Source: CAMYLY01 sp036397755
GTDB lineage: Bacteria; Gemmatimonadota; Gemmatimonadetes; Gemmatimonadales; GWC2-71-9
Assembly (NCBI GenBank): GCA_036397755.1
Contig: DASWII010000005.1
Location: forward strand, 34,189 to 98,188
DNA length: 64,000 bases
Reading direction: 5' to 3'
Shown here: positions 16,878 through 25,209 of the stretch, one piece after another
How the letters are laid out: every line of letters starts with the position of its first letter
How positions within the stretch are numbered: the first letter of the stretch is position 1
The notes under the pieces: generated by a model
The model's input: only the letters and a program-made list of their open reading frames with translations
Told to the model about the DNA's origin: nothing
Databases searched by the model: none
Translations under genes and position numbers: made by a program

Positions 16878-19292
16878 GTGCGCGACTTCCGATTTGCGCT
16901 CCGTCAACTGGTCAAGCGGCCCGGCTTCACCGTCGCCGCCGTGCTCACCCTGGCGCTCGGCATCGGCGCCACGACGTCGATGTTCAGCGTGGTTCGAGGC
17001 GTACTGCTCGAACCCCTCCCCTATGAGGAGCCTGGTCAGCTCATATCACTCTGGACGCGTTACCTCCCGCAGTCGGGACAAGACATTCCGACCTTCCCGC
17101 TCTCGCCACCGGAGATGATCGACTACCGCGAGCAGACACGGATGATGCACGACGTGGTGCCGTGGGGGACGCAGTACCGAACGCTCGGCGGTGACGACCA
17201 GGCTCCCGAGCGCGTACGCGTGGGCTTTCTCGGCGCCGGAATGTTCGAGCTCCTGGGCGTACGTGCGGCGGTCGGGCGGACGTTTGCTCCCGAGGAAGAG
17301 CAGCCCGATGCCGCGCCGGTGACCGTGCTGAGTCACGGACTGTGGCAGGGCCGCTTCGGTGGCGACACGGCGATCGTCGGCCGCGCCGTGCTAATCAACG
17401 GGGAAGCGACCAGAGTCATCGGGGTGATGTCCGAGGCCTTCGTGTTTCCCAACGCGTCCATAGCGCTATGGGCGCCGTTCGGGCTGAACGAGGCCACGGC
17501 GACCAATCGGTTCGCGCATTATCTGCTCGCGCTTGGCCGGCTCCGGCCCGCCGTGACGCTCGAGCAAGCCCAGCAGGAGCTACAGACGATCACGGCCTCG
17601 TGGAATGCCGAGCACGAGCATCACGCGATGGGGCACTTCATCTTTCTTCGCTCCCTCCATGACGATCTGGTCGGCGAACGCGGCCAAGCGCTATGGCTCC
17701 TGATGGCGGCGGTGGCGCTCGTGTTGGTGATCGCCGTGGTGAACGTGGCCAACTTGCTGCTTGCCCGCGCGGAAAGTCGACACGCCGAGATCGCGGTGCG
17801 CTCGGCGCTGGGCGCAACCCGCCTCCGGCTGGTCAAACAGTTCGTCGTCGAGAGTCTCGTACTCGCCGGCGCGGGATCGGTGATCGGCATCTTGCTGGCG
17901 GCCTGGGCGACGCCGGCGCTGCTCGCGGTCCATCCGCAGGCGATTCCGCGGACCGAAGCCGTCCGCCTGGACTGGCTGGTGCTCGCCTTCGCGCTTGCCA
18001 CGGGCGTCGTGACGGCCCTGCTTTTCGGTCTGGCACCGGCGCTCCGGGTGAAGGCCCCGGCGGCGGCCTTCGTCCAGTCCCGGGCGACAGGTGGGCGGGA
18101 GCGCGCGCGATTGCGCGGCGCGCTCGTGGGCGCTGAAGCGGCCCTCGGCGTGCTGGTGATTCTCGCCGCGGGCCTGGTCACCAGGAGCTTCGTGCAACTG
18201 ACGAAGGTGGACGCGGGCATCCAAAGCGACGGCGTTCTCCTCTTCGACCTGCAACTACCGTCCGCCGACTACGAGAATGAAGCCGTACCCGAGACGTATG
18301 GCAGACTGATCGAGCGCTTGAGCGGCCTGCCGGGCGTGCGGCAGGTGGGCGCGACATCGAGCCTGCCCGTCGTCGACGTCCCGACGCGTCAGGACATTCG
18401 GATCGAGGGCCTGCCCGATCCGCCACCTGGTGTGGCGCAGTACAGCGCGGATATCGTCGCGGTGCACCCCGGATACTTCGAGGCATTGGGGATTCCGCTC
18501 GTGGCCGGCCGGCTGCCGGACGCGACGGATCGAGAAGGGAGCGGCTACGTCGCGGTGATCAACGAGGCGGCAGCGCGCCGGTATTGGGACGGAGATGCCG
18601 TCGGCGGACGATTGCGTTATGGCACCGAGCAGCCGTGGATCACAATCGTCGGGGTGGTCGGCAATACGAAAGTCGAGAGCCTGCGCGAGGCGCATCGCCC
18701 CCAGATTTTTCTCCCACACCGTCAGCTGGCGGGGGCGCAGGGGTCCACCGGCCGGAGTCTCACCATCGTCGTGCGAACGTCTCAGGATCCGACGCTCGTG
18801 GCCGCGCCGGCACGCGCCGTCGTGCGGGAGATCGACTCGCGGCTCCCAGTGGCCAATCTGCGGACCATGGACGATGTGCTGGCCACGGCCGTCGCCCCCC
18901 TCCGGTTCACCGCAAGTCTGCTCGGCAGCTTCGCGCTGATGGCGCTCGTGCTGGCCGCCGTCGGTTTATACGGTGTCACCTCGTACGCGGTGAGCCGGCG
19001 CACTCGTGAGATCGGCATCCGCATGGCGGTGGGTGCCAAGGCGGAGAACGTGCTGACGCAGGTCATGGGCGAATCCGTGCGGCCTGTGCTCGTCGGCATC
19101 GCCCTGGGGCTCGCCGCGGGCCTGGCCGGGGCGGGCGCAGTCTCGCGCTTTGTGTTCGACGTGGGCGCGCGGGATCCGCTGACCTTTGTCGCGGCGCCCC
19201 TGGTTCTCCTGGCGGTCGCGGCAGTCGCGACTTATCTGCCCGCACGTCGGGCGTCCAGGATCGCTCCGATGGAGGCCCTGCGCTATGACTAG
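16878..19292 (+). CDS. ADOP/FtsX-family permease 3
   Basis: An 804-aa permease, start MRDFRFALRQLVKRPGF. TM1 is VLTLALGIGATTSMFSVVRG. The central FtsX block contains VALVLVIAVVNVANLLLARA and the second unit begins GALVGAEAALGVLVILAAG. It ends RRASRIAPMEALRYD, with Asp instead of Glu as the last residue. The GTG start is preceded by AGAGGAG, which overlaps the stop of the remnant just upstream, so translation after the deletion is still coupled. There is no ATPase domain. The transported or sensed substrate is unknown; the MacB_PCD domains point outwards. Confidence 0.9.
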   Translation: MRDFRFALRQLVKRPGFTVAAVLTLALGIGATTSMFSVVRGVLLEPLPYEEPGQLISLWTRYLPQSGQDIPTFPLSPPEMIDYREQTRMMHDVVPWGTQYRTLGGDDQAPERVRVGFLGAGMFELLGVRAAVGRTFAPEEEQPDAAPVTVLSHGLWQGRFGGDTAIVGRAVLINGEATRVIGVMSEAFVFPNASIALWAPFGLNEATATNRFAHYLLALGRLRPAVTLEQAQQELQTITASWNAEHEHHAMGHFIFLRSLHDDLVGERGQALWLLMAAVALVLVIAVVNVANLLLARAESRHAEIAVRSALGATRLRLVKQFVVESLVLAGAGSVIGILLAAWATPALLAVHPQAIPRTEAVRLDWLVLAFALATGVVTALLFGLAPALRVKAPAAAFVQSRATGGRERARLRGALVGAEAALGVLVILAAGLVTRSFVQLTKVDAGIQSDGVLLFDLQLPSADYENEAVPETYGRLIERLSGLPGVRQVGATSSLPVVDVPTRQDIRIEGLPDPPPGVAQYSADIVAVHPGYFEALGIPLVAGRLPDATDREGSGYVAVINEAAARRYWDGDAVGGRLRYGTEQPWITIVGVVGNTKVESLREAHRPQIFLPHRQLAGAQGSTGRSLTIVVRTSQDPTLVAAPARAVVREIDSRLPVANLRTMDDVLATAVAPLRFTASLLGSFALMALVLAAVGLYGVTSYAVSRRTREIGIRMAVGAKAENVLTQVMGESVRPVLVGIALGLAAGLAGAGAVSRFVFDVGARDPLTFVAAPLVLLAVAAVATYLPARRASRIAPMEALRYD

Positions 19293-19423
19293 CCGCCCCG
19301 CGCCGTCCGCTGACCTTTGTCGCGGCGCGGCTCGCGCTGCTGGCGGTCGCGGCGGCCCCGACCTATCTGCCCGCGCGTCGGGCGTCCCGTATCGATCCCA
19401 TGGAGGCATTGCGCTATGAGTGA
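19293..19423 (+). pseudogene. C-terminal remnant of another ADOP permease
   Basis: Immediately after permease 3 the DNA repeats a permease tail. The frame from 19308 reads PLTFVAARLALLAVAAAP then TYLPARRASRIDPMEALRYE and a TGA at 19421-19423. It is closely similar to, but not identical with, the end of permease 3 at 19183-19289. Nothing of the first 760 or so codons is left. Its stop overlaps the ATG of permease 4 by 8 nt, as in intact junctions. Confidence 0.8.
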
Positions 19424-21848
19424 TCTCCGATATGCGGCCCGGTCACTCGTCAAGCGCCCCGCGTTCACGCTGGCAGTGGCAACTACCCTCGCCGTCGGGA
19501 TTGGCGCCAACACGGCGATTTTCAGCGCGTTGGAGGTGGCGGTGCTGCGCCCTCCTCCCTATCCCAACGCCGACGAGTTGCGCCTCATTCGCCCGGTGCT
19601 CACGCGGGCGACCGAAGCCGACACGTCCCGGTTCTGGTCGTATCCCCTGTTCGAGTCATTCCGGCGCACGGACCCGGACGTCGGCGATCTGGCGGCCTAC
19701 ACGCCGAACCCGGGCGCGTACAACCTCGCGACCTCGGGGGAGCCTCAGCGCGTCACGGTGGAGCTCGTGTCTGCCTCCTACTTCGGTGTGCTCGGATCGC
19801 CGCCGGTCCTGGGCCGCGCGTTCCTCCCTGAGGAAGATCGCGTGCCGGGTGAACCGGCGGTGGCCTTCTTGAGTCACGCGTTGTGGGTCGGGCAGTTCGG
19901 CGCCGACTCGACGGTCATCGGGCGCACCCTTCGACTGAACACGATTCCCTTGACGGTGGTGGGCGTCGCGTCACCCGGCTTCCGAGGTCTCTCGGAGCGC
20001 GCGGACCTGTGGGTGCCCATCATGATGGCGCCGACCCTGACGTTCCCACGCCGACTCTCAGGGACGTTCTCCTTCTGGCATGCGGTAGTGGCGCGGGTAG
20101 CGAACGAAGCGGCACTGGCGGCATCGCTCTCCTCCAAAGCGCGCGCCGTCGCCGAGGAGATCCCGCTGGCGGAGGCCTTCGGCGATGTCGAGCTGGGATT
20201 CCACGCCGAGCCGCTCGCCCACGCTCGGGTACATCCGGCGGTGCGGCGGGCACTCTTCGTCCTGATGGGTGCGGCCGCGTTTCTGTTGCTGATCGTTTGT
20301 GTGAACGTGGCGAACCTCCTGCTGACTCAGGCGGCGCGCCGCCGACGCGAGATGAGCGTGCGGGTGGCTCTGGGCGCCGGTCCCGGCAGCATCGCGCGGG
20401 CGATGCTCACCGAGTCGGTCGTGCTCGGATTGCTCGGTGGGGTCGGCGGCCTATTGGTCGCCACGTGGCTCCTCGATCTGGTGCAGGCGATCGCGCCGCC
20501 GGCACCCGCTGGAACACCCGACCCGAGTGCAGTGACCATTGGTCTGCCGGTGCTGCTCTTTAACTTCGCCGTGGCGGGTGCCACCGGTGTCGGGGTGGGA
20601 CTATTGCCCGTGGTGCGGACCGCGCGCCTGGGGGCGCACGCAATCATCAAGGAAGCTGACCTGCGCGTGAGCGGTGGCAGGGTGCGCGGCGCGCTCGTCA
20701 CCGTCGAAGTCGCATTGGCGTTGGTGCTGCTTGTCGGCGCGGGGCTCATGATCCGCACTTTCTCACACCTGCAGGCCATCGATCCCGGCTTCGAGCCCGG
20801 CGGGCTACTGACGGCGACGGTCGATCTACCGCGACAGGTTTACGACGACGCGGATGTGGCGCCGTTTCTCGACGCGGTGCGCGCGCGACTCGCGGCATCG
20901 CCCGGCGTTGAGCACGCTTCCGTCGCGTATTGTCTCCCGCCGACCGGCGGGTGCGATCACGTCGGTCTCCGAATCGAAGGACGCGAAGCGGCAGGCGACG
21001 CGCCGCCGCTTCCGGTCGCCATGAACGTCGTCGATCCCGACTACTTCCGCGCGCTGCGAATACCGTTGCTCGCCGGTCGCGGTTTTGTCGACGGCGACCG
21101 GATCGACCAGCCCCGAGTGGCGATCGTCTCGCGTGCCACGGCCGAGCGGTACTGGCCGGACGAGCAGGCCGTCGGCGCACGCATCCAGCTCACGATTGGG
21201 TGGGATGACTTCGCGGAGGTGATCGGAGTGGTAGACGATGTCAGGCAGTACGGTCTGTATGAGGCGCCGAGCCCGATGGTGTATCTCCCGTATACGCAGT
21301 TTGCCTATCGATCCAACTCGTTCGTCATCCGAACGGTTGGGCCCCCGCTCGCGCTCGCAGGCGCCTTGCGTGACGCGGTGCGGGCGACGGATCCGCTCGT
21401 TCCGGTGTGGGATATCCAAACGATGGATGAGCGCATGGGCGCCACGCTGGCCGACACACGGTTCACGACGCTGCTGCTCTCGCTCGTCGCGGGACTCGCG
21501 ACGCTGCTCGCGGCGCTTGGCGTGTTCGGCGTCATGGCGTTCAGCGTGACGGCGCGGACGCGCGAGTTCGGCGTGAGGATGGCGCTGGGCGCGCGCCGCG
21601 CTGACGTGGTTCGCCTCGTGCTGGGTCAGGGAATGCGGGCCGCCGTGATCGGGCTGGTCGTGGGTGCAGCCGGAGCCCTTGCGCTCACGCGCGTGCTCGA
21701 GGGACAGCTTCACGGCGTGTCGCCGCACGATCCAAGCACCTTCGTTGCTGGGGCGGCGCTCATGACGCTTGCCGCGCTCGCGGCGGCCTACCTGCCCACA
21801 CGGCGTGCCACCCGGGTCGACCCGATGGAGGCCCTACGCTATGAGTGA
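19416..21848 (+). CDS. ADOP/FtsX-family permease 4
   Basis: An 810-aa permease starting MSDLRYAARSLVKRPAF. TM1 is TTLAVGIGANTAIFSALEVA. The first FtsX block contains AAAFLLLIVCVNVANLLLTQ and the second half opens GALVTVEVALALVLLVGAGL. It ends RRATRVDPMEALRYE. The periplasmic domain of the second half has CLPPTGGCDHVGL, a cysteine pair not seen in its neighbours. The ATG sits inside the preceding remnant's LRYE-stop. The ATG created at its own stop (21841) leads only to a short unrelated frame, so the next real start is 61 nt further on. Confidence 0.9.
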   Translation: MSDLRYAARSLVKRPAFTLAVATTLAVGIGANTAIFSALEVAVLRPPPYPNADELRLIRPVLTRATEADTSRFWSYPLFESFRRTDPDVGDLAAYTPNPGAYNLATSGEPQRVTVELVSASYFGVLGSPPVLGRAFLPEEDRVPGEPAVAFLSHALWVGQFGADSTVIGRTLRLNTIPLTVVGVASPGFRGLSERADLWVPIMMAPTLTFPRRLSGTFSFWHAVVARVANEAALAASLSSKARAVAEEIPLAEAFGDVELGFHAEPLAHARVHPAVRRALFVLMGAAAFLLLIVCVNVANLLLTQAARRRREMSVRVALGAGPGSIARAMLTESVVLGLLGGVGGLLVATWLLDLVQAIAPPAPAGTPDPSAVTIGLPVLLFNFAVAGATGVGVGLLPVVRTARLGAHAIIKEADLRVSGGRVRGALVTVEVALALVLLVGAGLMIRTFSHLQAIDPGFEPGGLLTATVDLPRQVYDDADVAPFLDAVRARLAASPGVEHASVAYCLPPTGGCDHVGLRIEGREAAGDAPPLPVAMNVVDPDYFRALRIPLLAGRGFVDGDRIDQPRVAIVSRATAERYWPDEQAVGARIQLTIGWDDFAEVIGVVDDVRQYGLYEAPSPMVYLPYTQFAYRSNSFVIRTVGPPLALAGALRDAVRATDPLVPVWDIQTMDERMGATLADTRFTTLLLSLVAGLATLLAALGVFGVMAFSVTARTREFGVRMALGARRADVVRLVLGQGMRAAVIGLVVGAAGALALTRVLEGQLHGVSPHDPSTFVAGAALMTLAALAAAYLPTRRATRVDPMEALRYE

Positions 21849-21908
21849 TCGCGCTGGCGCGAGACCCCGCCCGGTCTCTGGGGTGGCGAGACGCCGCGCG
21901 GGAGGGAG

Positions 21909-24323
21909 GTGGCGTTGCTGAACGACCTCCGGTACGCGCTCCGTCAGCTCGCCAAGCGCCCCGGCTTCACCGTCGTAGCTGTGCTCACGCTCGCCCTCGG
22001 CTTGGGCGGTGCCACGGCGATCTTCAGCGCGGTGCACCCGATTCTGTTTGAGCCGCTGCCGTACCCGGCTGCGGGCCGGATAATGATGATCTGGGAGGTC
22101 ACTCCAGAAGGCACGCGCAACCAGGGGACCTTCGGCATGTACCGCGAGTTGGTGACACGCGCCCGCTCGTTCGACGCCATGGCCGTGCTCAGGCCGTGGC
22201 AGCCCACTCTGACCGGCTCCGATCAGCCGGAACGGCTCGAGGGGCAACGGGTGAGCGCGGGCTACTTCGAGGTGCTGGGCGTGCTCCCGGCTCTTGGGAG
22301 GGTCTTGGAGCCCTCCGAGGATCACGCCAACGGACCCAAGGTCGTGGTCCTCAGTGATGCGCTGTGGCGACGGAGGTTCGGGGCCGAGCCGACGATCGTG
22401 GGCCGTTCCGTCACACTCGACGGTCACAGCCACACGGTCATCGGCGTCATGCCGAGCGTCTTTGAAAACGTGCTCGCACCGTCCGCCGAGATCTGGACCC
22501 CGCTCCAGTACGACATGACCGAGGGGCGCGCATGGGGGCATCACTTGCGCACCGTGGGGCGGCTGCTGCCGGGGATCAGTATCCAGCAAGCCGCCGCGGA
22601 GCTCAACGCGATCGGCCGCGGAGTGCTGAGCGAGCTGCGACCGGCCACGTACGGCACGGAGCTGACATTCTCCGCTACGCCGTTGCAGGAAGACATCACG
22701 CGCGGCGTGAGACCCGCACTTCTCGCGATCCTCGGTGCGGTGGTGCTGGTGCTGGTGATCGCGTGCGTCAACGTCACCAACCTCCTGCTGGCGCGCGACG
22801 CGCGGAGGCGAAGCGAGTTCGGGCTGCGGGTCGCGATAGGTGCGAGCCCCGGGCGCCTTGTGCGCCAGGTGTTCGCAGAGGCCCTCGTCCTCGCGGGCGT
22901 GGGCGGCGGGGCGGGCTTGATCGTGGCGGAGTTAGGCCTGGGCGCGCTCGTGGCGCTGAGCCCCGCTGACCTGCCGCGCGCCGGCGCCATCGGCGTGGAC
23001 GGCCTTGTTTTCGTTTTCGCCTTGGGTGTGACGACACTCGTGGGGTTGGCTTGCGGTCTCATCCCGGCGCTCGGCGCGGCCCGCAGCGATCCACACGCGG
23101 CCCTGCAGCAGGGCGAGCCACGCGCCGGGGGCGGGCGTCGGCGCGCGCGAGGTGTGTTGGTCGTGACTGAAGTGGCACTTGCCGTGGTGCTGGTGGTGAG
23201 CGCTGGTCTGTTGCTGCGCAGTCTCCAGCGACTGTTTGCGGTCGAGCCGGGCTTTGACCCGTCGCAGCTGCTCACCATGCAGGTGCAGACTGCTGGCCGG
23301 TCCGATGCCGACAGCGCCACCAGGTATCAGTTCTTCGCACAGGCACTCGAGGCGGCGCGGGGCGTGCCGGCCGTCACCGAGGCGGCGCTTACCAGTCAGC
23401 TGCCCCTCAGCGATGACGTGGACCTATACGGCGTGCACTTCGACCCTCCTCCGCCTGACGACCCGGGCGAGCCCAGCGAGGTTCGCGGTACGTTTCGCTA
23501 CGCCGTAAGCCCCGGGTATTTCGAGACCTTGCGTATTCCGCTCCGGCGTGGCCGCCTGCTTGATGAGACCGACGGGGCCGATGCGCCACTGGTGGCGGTC
23601 ATCAGCGAATCGCTCGCGAGGCGCCGGCTGCCCGGACGCGACGCTATCGGGCAACGCCTCCGCATCGGGACGGGCCAGCTGTACACCGTGGTCGGCGTGG
23701 TGGGCGACGTGAAGCAGATGTCGCTGGCCTTGACCGAAGGGGACGCGGTTTACGTGACGGCCGCGCAATGGCGCTTTGCGGACCGAGTCATGTCGTTGGT
23801 GGTGCGCGCACGCACCGAGGCGGCCGCGCTCGCCACTCCCCTGCGCGAGGCGATTTGGTCGGTTGACAAGGACCAGCCCATCGTGCGCGTTGCCACGATG
23901 AGCGACCTGCTTGCCGCATCGGCGGCACAGAGACGCTTCGCGATGAGTGTATTCGAGGCGTTCGCGGTAACGGCGTTGCTGCTCGCCGGCGCCGGGATCT
24001 ACGGTGTGATGTCCGGCAGCGTGGCCGAGCGGATCCGAGAGTTCGGTGTGCGTTCCGCCCTGGGCGCGTCACGCGGCGACATCCTGATGCTGGTGGCGCG
24101 GCAGGGGATCGCGCTCGCCAGTCTGGGCGTGGTGATCGGCATAGCGGGGGCACTGGTCGCCACACGAGCCCTGACCACACTGCTTTTCGGCGTCTCGGCT
24201 GTGGATCCGGCAACGTACGGTGCCGCGATCGTGCTCCTGGCCGCGGTGGTCACGGTTGCGTGCGGCGTGCCCGCGCGCCGCGCCGCGCGCGTCGATCCGA
24301 TGGAGGCGCTGCGGTATGAATGA
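21909..24323 (+). CDS. ADOP/FtsX-family permease 5
   Basis: An 804-aa permease with MALLNDLRYALRQLAKRPGF at the start and RRAARVDPMEALRYE at the end. TM1 is VLTLALGLGGATAIFSAVHP; the second unit starts GVLVVTEVALAVVLVVSAGL. The start may be the GTG at 21909 or the TTG at 21915, which has GGGAGG at a better distance; both leave the LNDLRYALRQ leader intact. It is preceded by a short hairpin (GAGACC/GGTCTC). Its 3' end forms the left copy of the 68-bp direct repeat that brackets the vapBC unit. Confidence 0.9.
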   Translation: MALLNDLRYALRQLAKRPGFTVVAVLTLALGLGGATAIFSAVHPILFEPLPYPAAGRIMMIWEVTPEGTRNQGTFGMYRELVTRARSFDAMAVLRPWQPTLTGSDQPERLEGQRVSAGYFEVLGVLPALGRVLEPSEDHANGPKVVVLSDALWRRRFGAEPTIVGRSVTLDGHSHTVIGVMPSVFENVLAPSAEIWTPLQYDMTEGRAWGHHLRTVGRLLPGISIQQAAAELNAIGRGVLSELRPATYGTELTFSATPLQEDITRGVRPALLAILGAVVLVLVIACVNVTNLLLARDARRRSEFGLRVAIGASPGRLVRQVFAEALVLAGVGGGAGLIVAELGLGALVALSPADLPRAGAIGVDGLVFVFALGVTTLVGLACGLIPALGAARSDPHAALQQGEPRAGGGRRRARGVLVVTEVALAVVLVVSAGLLLRSLQRLFAVEPGFDPSQLLTMQVQTAGRSDADSATRYQFFAQALEAARGVPAVTEAALTSQLPLSDDVDLYGVHFDPPPPDDPGEPSEVRGTFRYAVSPGYFETLRIPLRRGRLLDETDGADAPLVAVISESLARRRLPGRDAIGQRLRIGTGQLYTVVGVVGDVKQMSLALTEGDAVYVTAAQWRFADRVMSLVVRARTEAAALATPLREAIWSVDKDQPIVRVATMSDLLAASAAQRRFAMSVFEAFAVTALLLAGAGIYGVMSGSVAERIREFGVRSALGASRGDILMLVARQGIALASLGVVIGIAGALVATRALTTLLFGVSAVDPATYGAAIVLLAAVVTVACGVPARRAARVDPMEALRYE

Positions 24324-24341
24324 TCTCCGGTACGCCCTCCG
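24274..24341 (+). repeat. 68-bp direct repeat, left copy
   Basis: A 68-bp stretch identical to 25142-25209. It covers the last codons of a permease (ARVDPMEALRYE), the 8-nt stop/start overlap ATGAATGA and the first codons of the following permease (MNDLRYALR). Here it closes permease 5 and begins an abortive permease frame that runs into the vapC 3' end. Confidence 0.9.
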
Positions 24342-24342
24342 C

Positions 24343-24741
24343 TCACCTCGGCGGAATCACGAAGCCACACCGGGGCCCGGCCGCCCGACTCAACCGCGTA
24401 TCCAGCGTGACCAGTTTCGCGTTCAGCGCCTCCGCCAAAGCCACGTACCACGCGTCGTGGGCAGTAAGATTGGCCCGGAGATCCCAAACGCGCTCGGCGA
24501 ACGGCGCGTAGGGAAACAGGCCCACGTGCAGGGCCGACAGGTCGGCGTGGGCCAGCGATGCCGCGTAGTCGGAGAGTTCCTTCGCCAGGACTGCCCGACG
24601 CAGCATGTTGGCCACCTCCGCCGGCATGAGCTGGGGAGCGACCAAGTGGTCGCGGGTGAGCACGCGTTCCGCCCACGCGCCGTCGGGACCGCTGTCCACG
24701 AGGGCAGCCACCACGACGGACGCATCGGCGACCAGCGTCAC
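24343..24741 (-). CDS. vapC: PIN-domain ribonuclease toxin VapC
   Basis: A 132-aa PIN nuclease. The acidic metal-binding residues are visible: D6 (VADASVVVAAL), E43 (LMPAEVANML), D95 (TAHDAWYVALAEAL) and D113 (LVTLDTRLS). VapC toxins cut tRNA or rRNA loops when freed from the antitoxin. It is encoded downstream of vapB with a 4-nt ATGA overlap (24738-24741). Both genes face against the permease array, and the stop lies next to the left copy of the 68-bp repeat. Confidence 0.9.
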   Translation of the reverse strand: MTLVADASVVVAALVDSGPDGAWAERVLTRDHLVAPQLMPAEVANMLRRAVLAKELSDYAASLAHADLSALHVGLFPYAPFAERVWDLRANLTAHDAWYVALAEALNAKLVTLDTRLSRAAGPRCGFVIPPR

Positions 24742-24974
24742 CGGCGATCGGCGTTGCGGTGGGCGAGGATCCGCGCCCTGGACAGACGACTCGCCGTGCC
24801 GGCCTTCCGTTCGCGAATGCGGGCGAACAGCACCTCCGGATCGGGCCGGTGCGCGAGTTCGATGAGTTGTGCTCTGAGATACTCCTGGAGAGACCGTCCG
24901 CTCAGGGACGCCCGCGCGGCCAATTCGTCCCTGGTCTTCTGGGGCACGTCACGGATAGTAATGGATTTGGACAT
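24738..24974 (-). CDS. vapB: RHH antitoxin VapB/FitA-like
   Basis: A 78-aa antitoxin. The N-terminal ribbon-helix-helix reads ITIRDVPQKTRDELAARASL and SGRSLQEYLRAQLIELA; the C-terminal tail (LFARIRERKAGTASRLSRAR) would wrap the VapC active site. It neutralises VapC and should repress its own promoter. A clear promoter lies immediately upstream and would start transcription at or next to the ATG, so the mRNA is predicted to be leaderless. Confidence 0.88.
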   Translation of the reverse strand: MSKSITIRDVPQKTRDELAARASLSGRSLQEYLRAQLIELAHRPDPEVLFARIRERKAGTASRLSRARILAHRNADRR

Positions 24975-24980
24975 GGCAGC

Positions 24981-25009
24981 ATTATGCAGCTACTGACAGC
25001 ATAACGCAA
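24981..25009 (-). promoter_or_regulatory. vapB promoter with operator-like inverted repeat
   Basis: On the minus strand TTGCGT (25004-25009) and CATAAT (24981-24986) are separated by exactly 17 bp. The inverted repeat TATGC...GCATA at 24983-25003 spans the spacer and part of the -10 box, where a VapBC complex would occlude RNA polymerase. The -10 box ends only 6 nt before the vapB ATG. Confidence 0.65.
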
Positions 25010-25025
25010 GCATAGGAATGATTCG

Positions 25026-25191
25026 ATGCCGAACGCCGTCCACAACCCCCTCCGCCAGCTCGTCAAGCGTCCCGCCTTCCCGGACTCGCCATCGGTTCCG
25101 TGGCGCTCTGGCGTCGGCATCTTCGGTGTGACGGCGCACGCCGCGCCGCGCCGCGCGCGTCGATCCGATGGAGGCGCTGCGGTATGAATGA
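25026..25191 (+). pseudogene. ADOP permease remnant between vapBC and permease 6
   Basis: ATGCCGAACGCC opens a frame whose LRQLVKRPAF (residues 9-18) is the usual permease leader. The sequence then jumps, with a frame change, to the C-terminal ARRAARVDPMEALRYE and TGA at 25189-25191. Nearly the whole gene is deleted. The end of the remnant is the right copy of the 68-bp repeat. Confidence 0.75.
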
Positions 25192-25209
25192 TCTCCGGTA
25201 CGCCCTCCG
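25142..25209 (+). repeat. 68-bp direct repeat, right copy
   Basis: Identical to 24274-24341. Here it carries the true start of permease 6. Recombination between the copies would remove 868 bp (vapBC plus remnant) and restore a normal 8-nt overlap between permeases 5 and 6. Confidence 0.9.

Noticed and set aside
24274..25209. Phage or integrative-element attachment sites
   Set aside because: The 68-bp repeat is permease coding sequence, and the unit has no integrase or transposase; homologous recombination explains it better.
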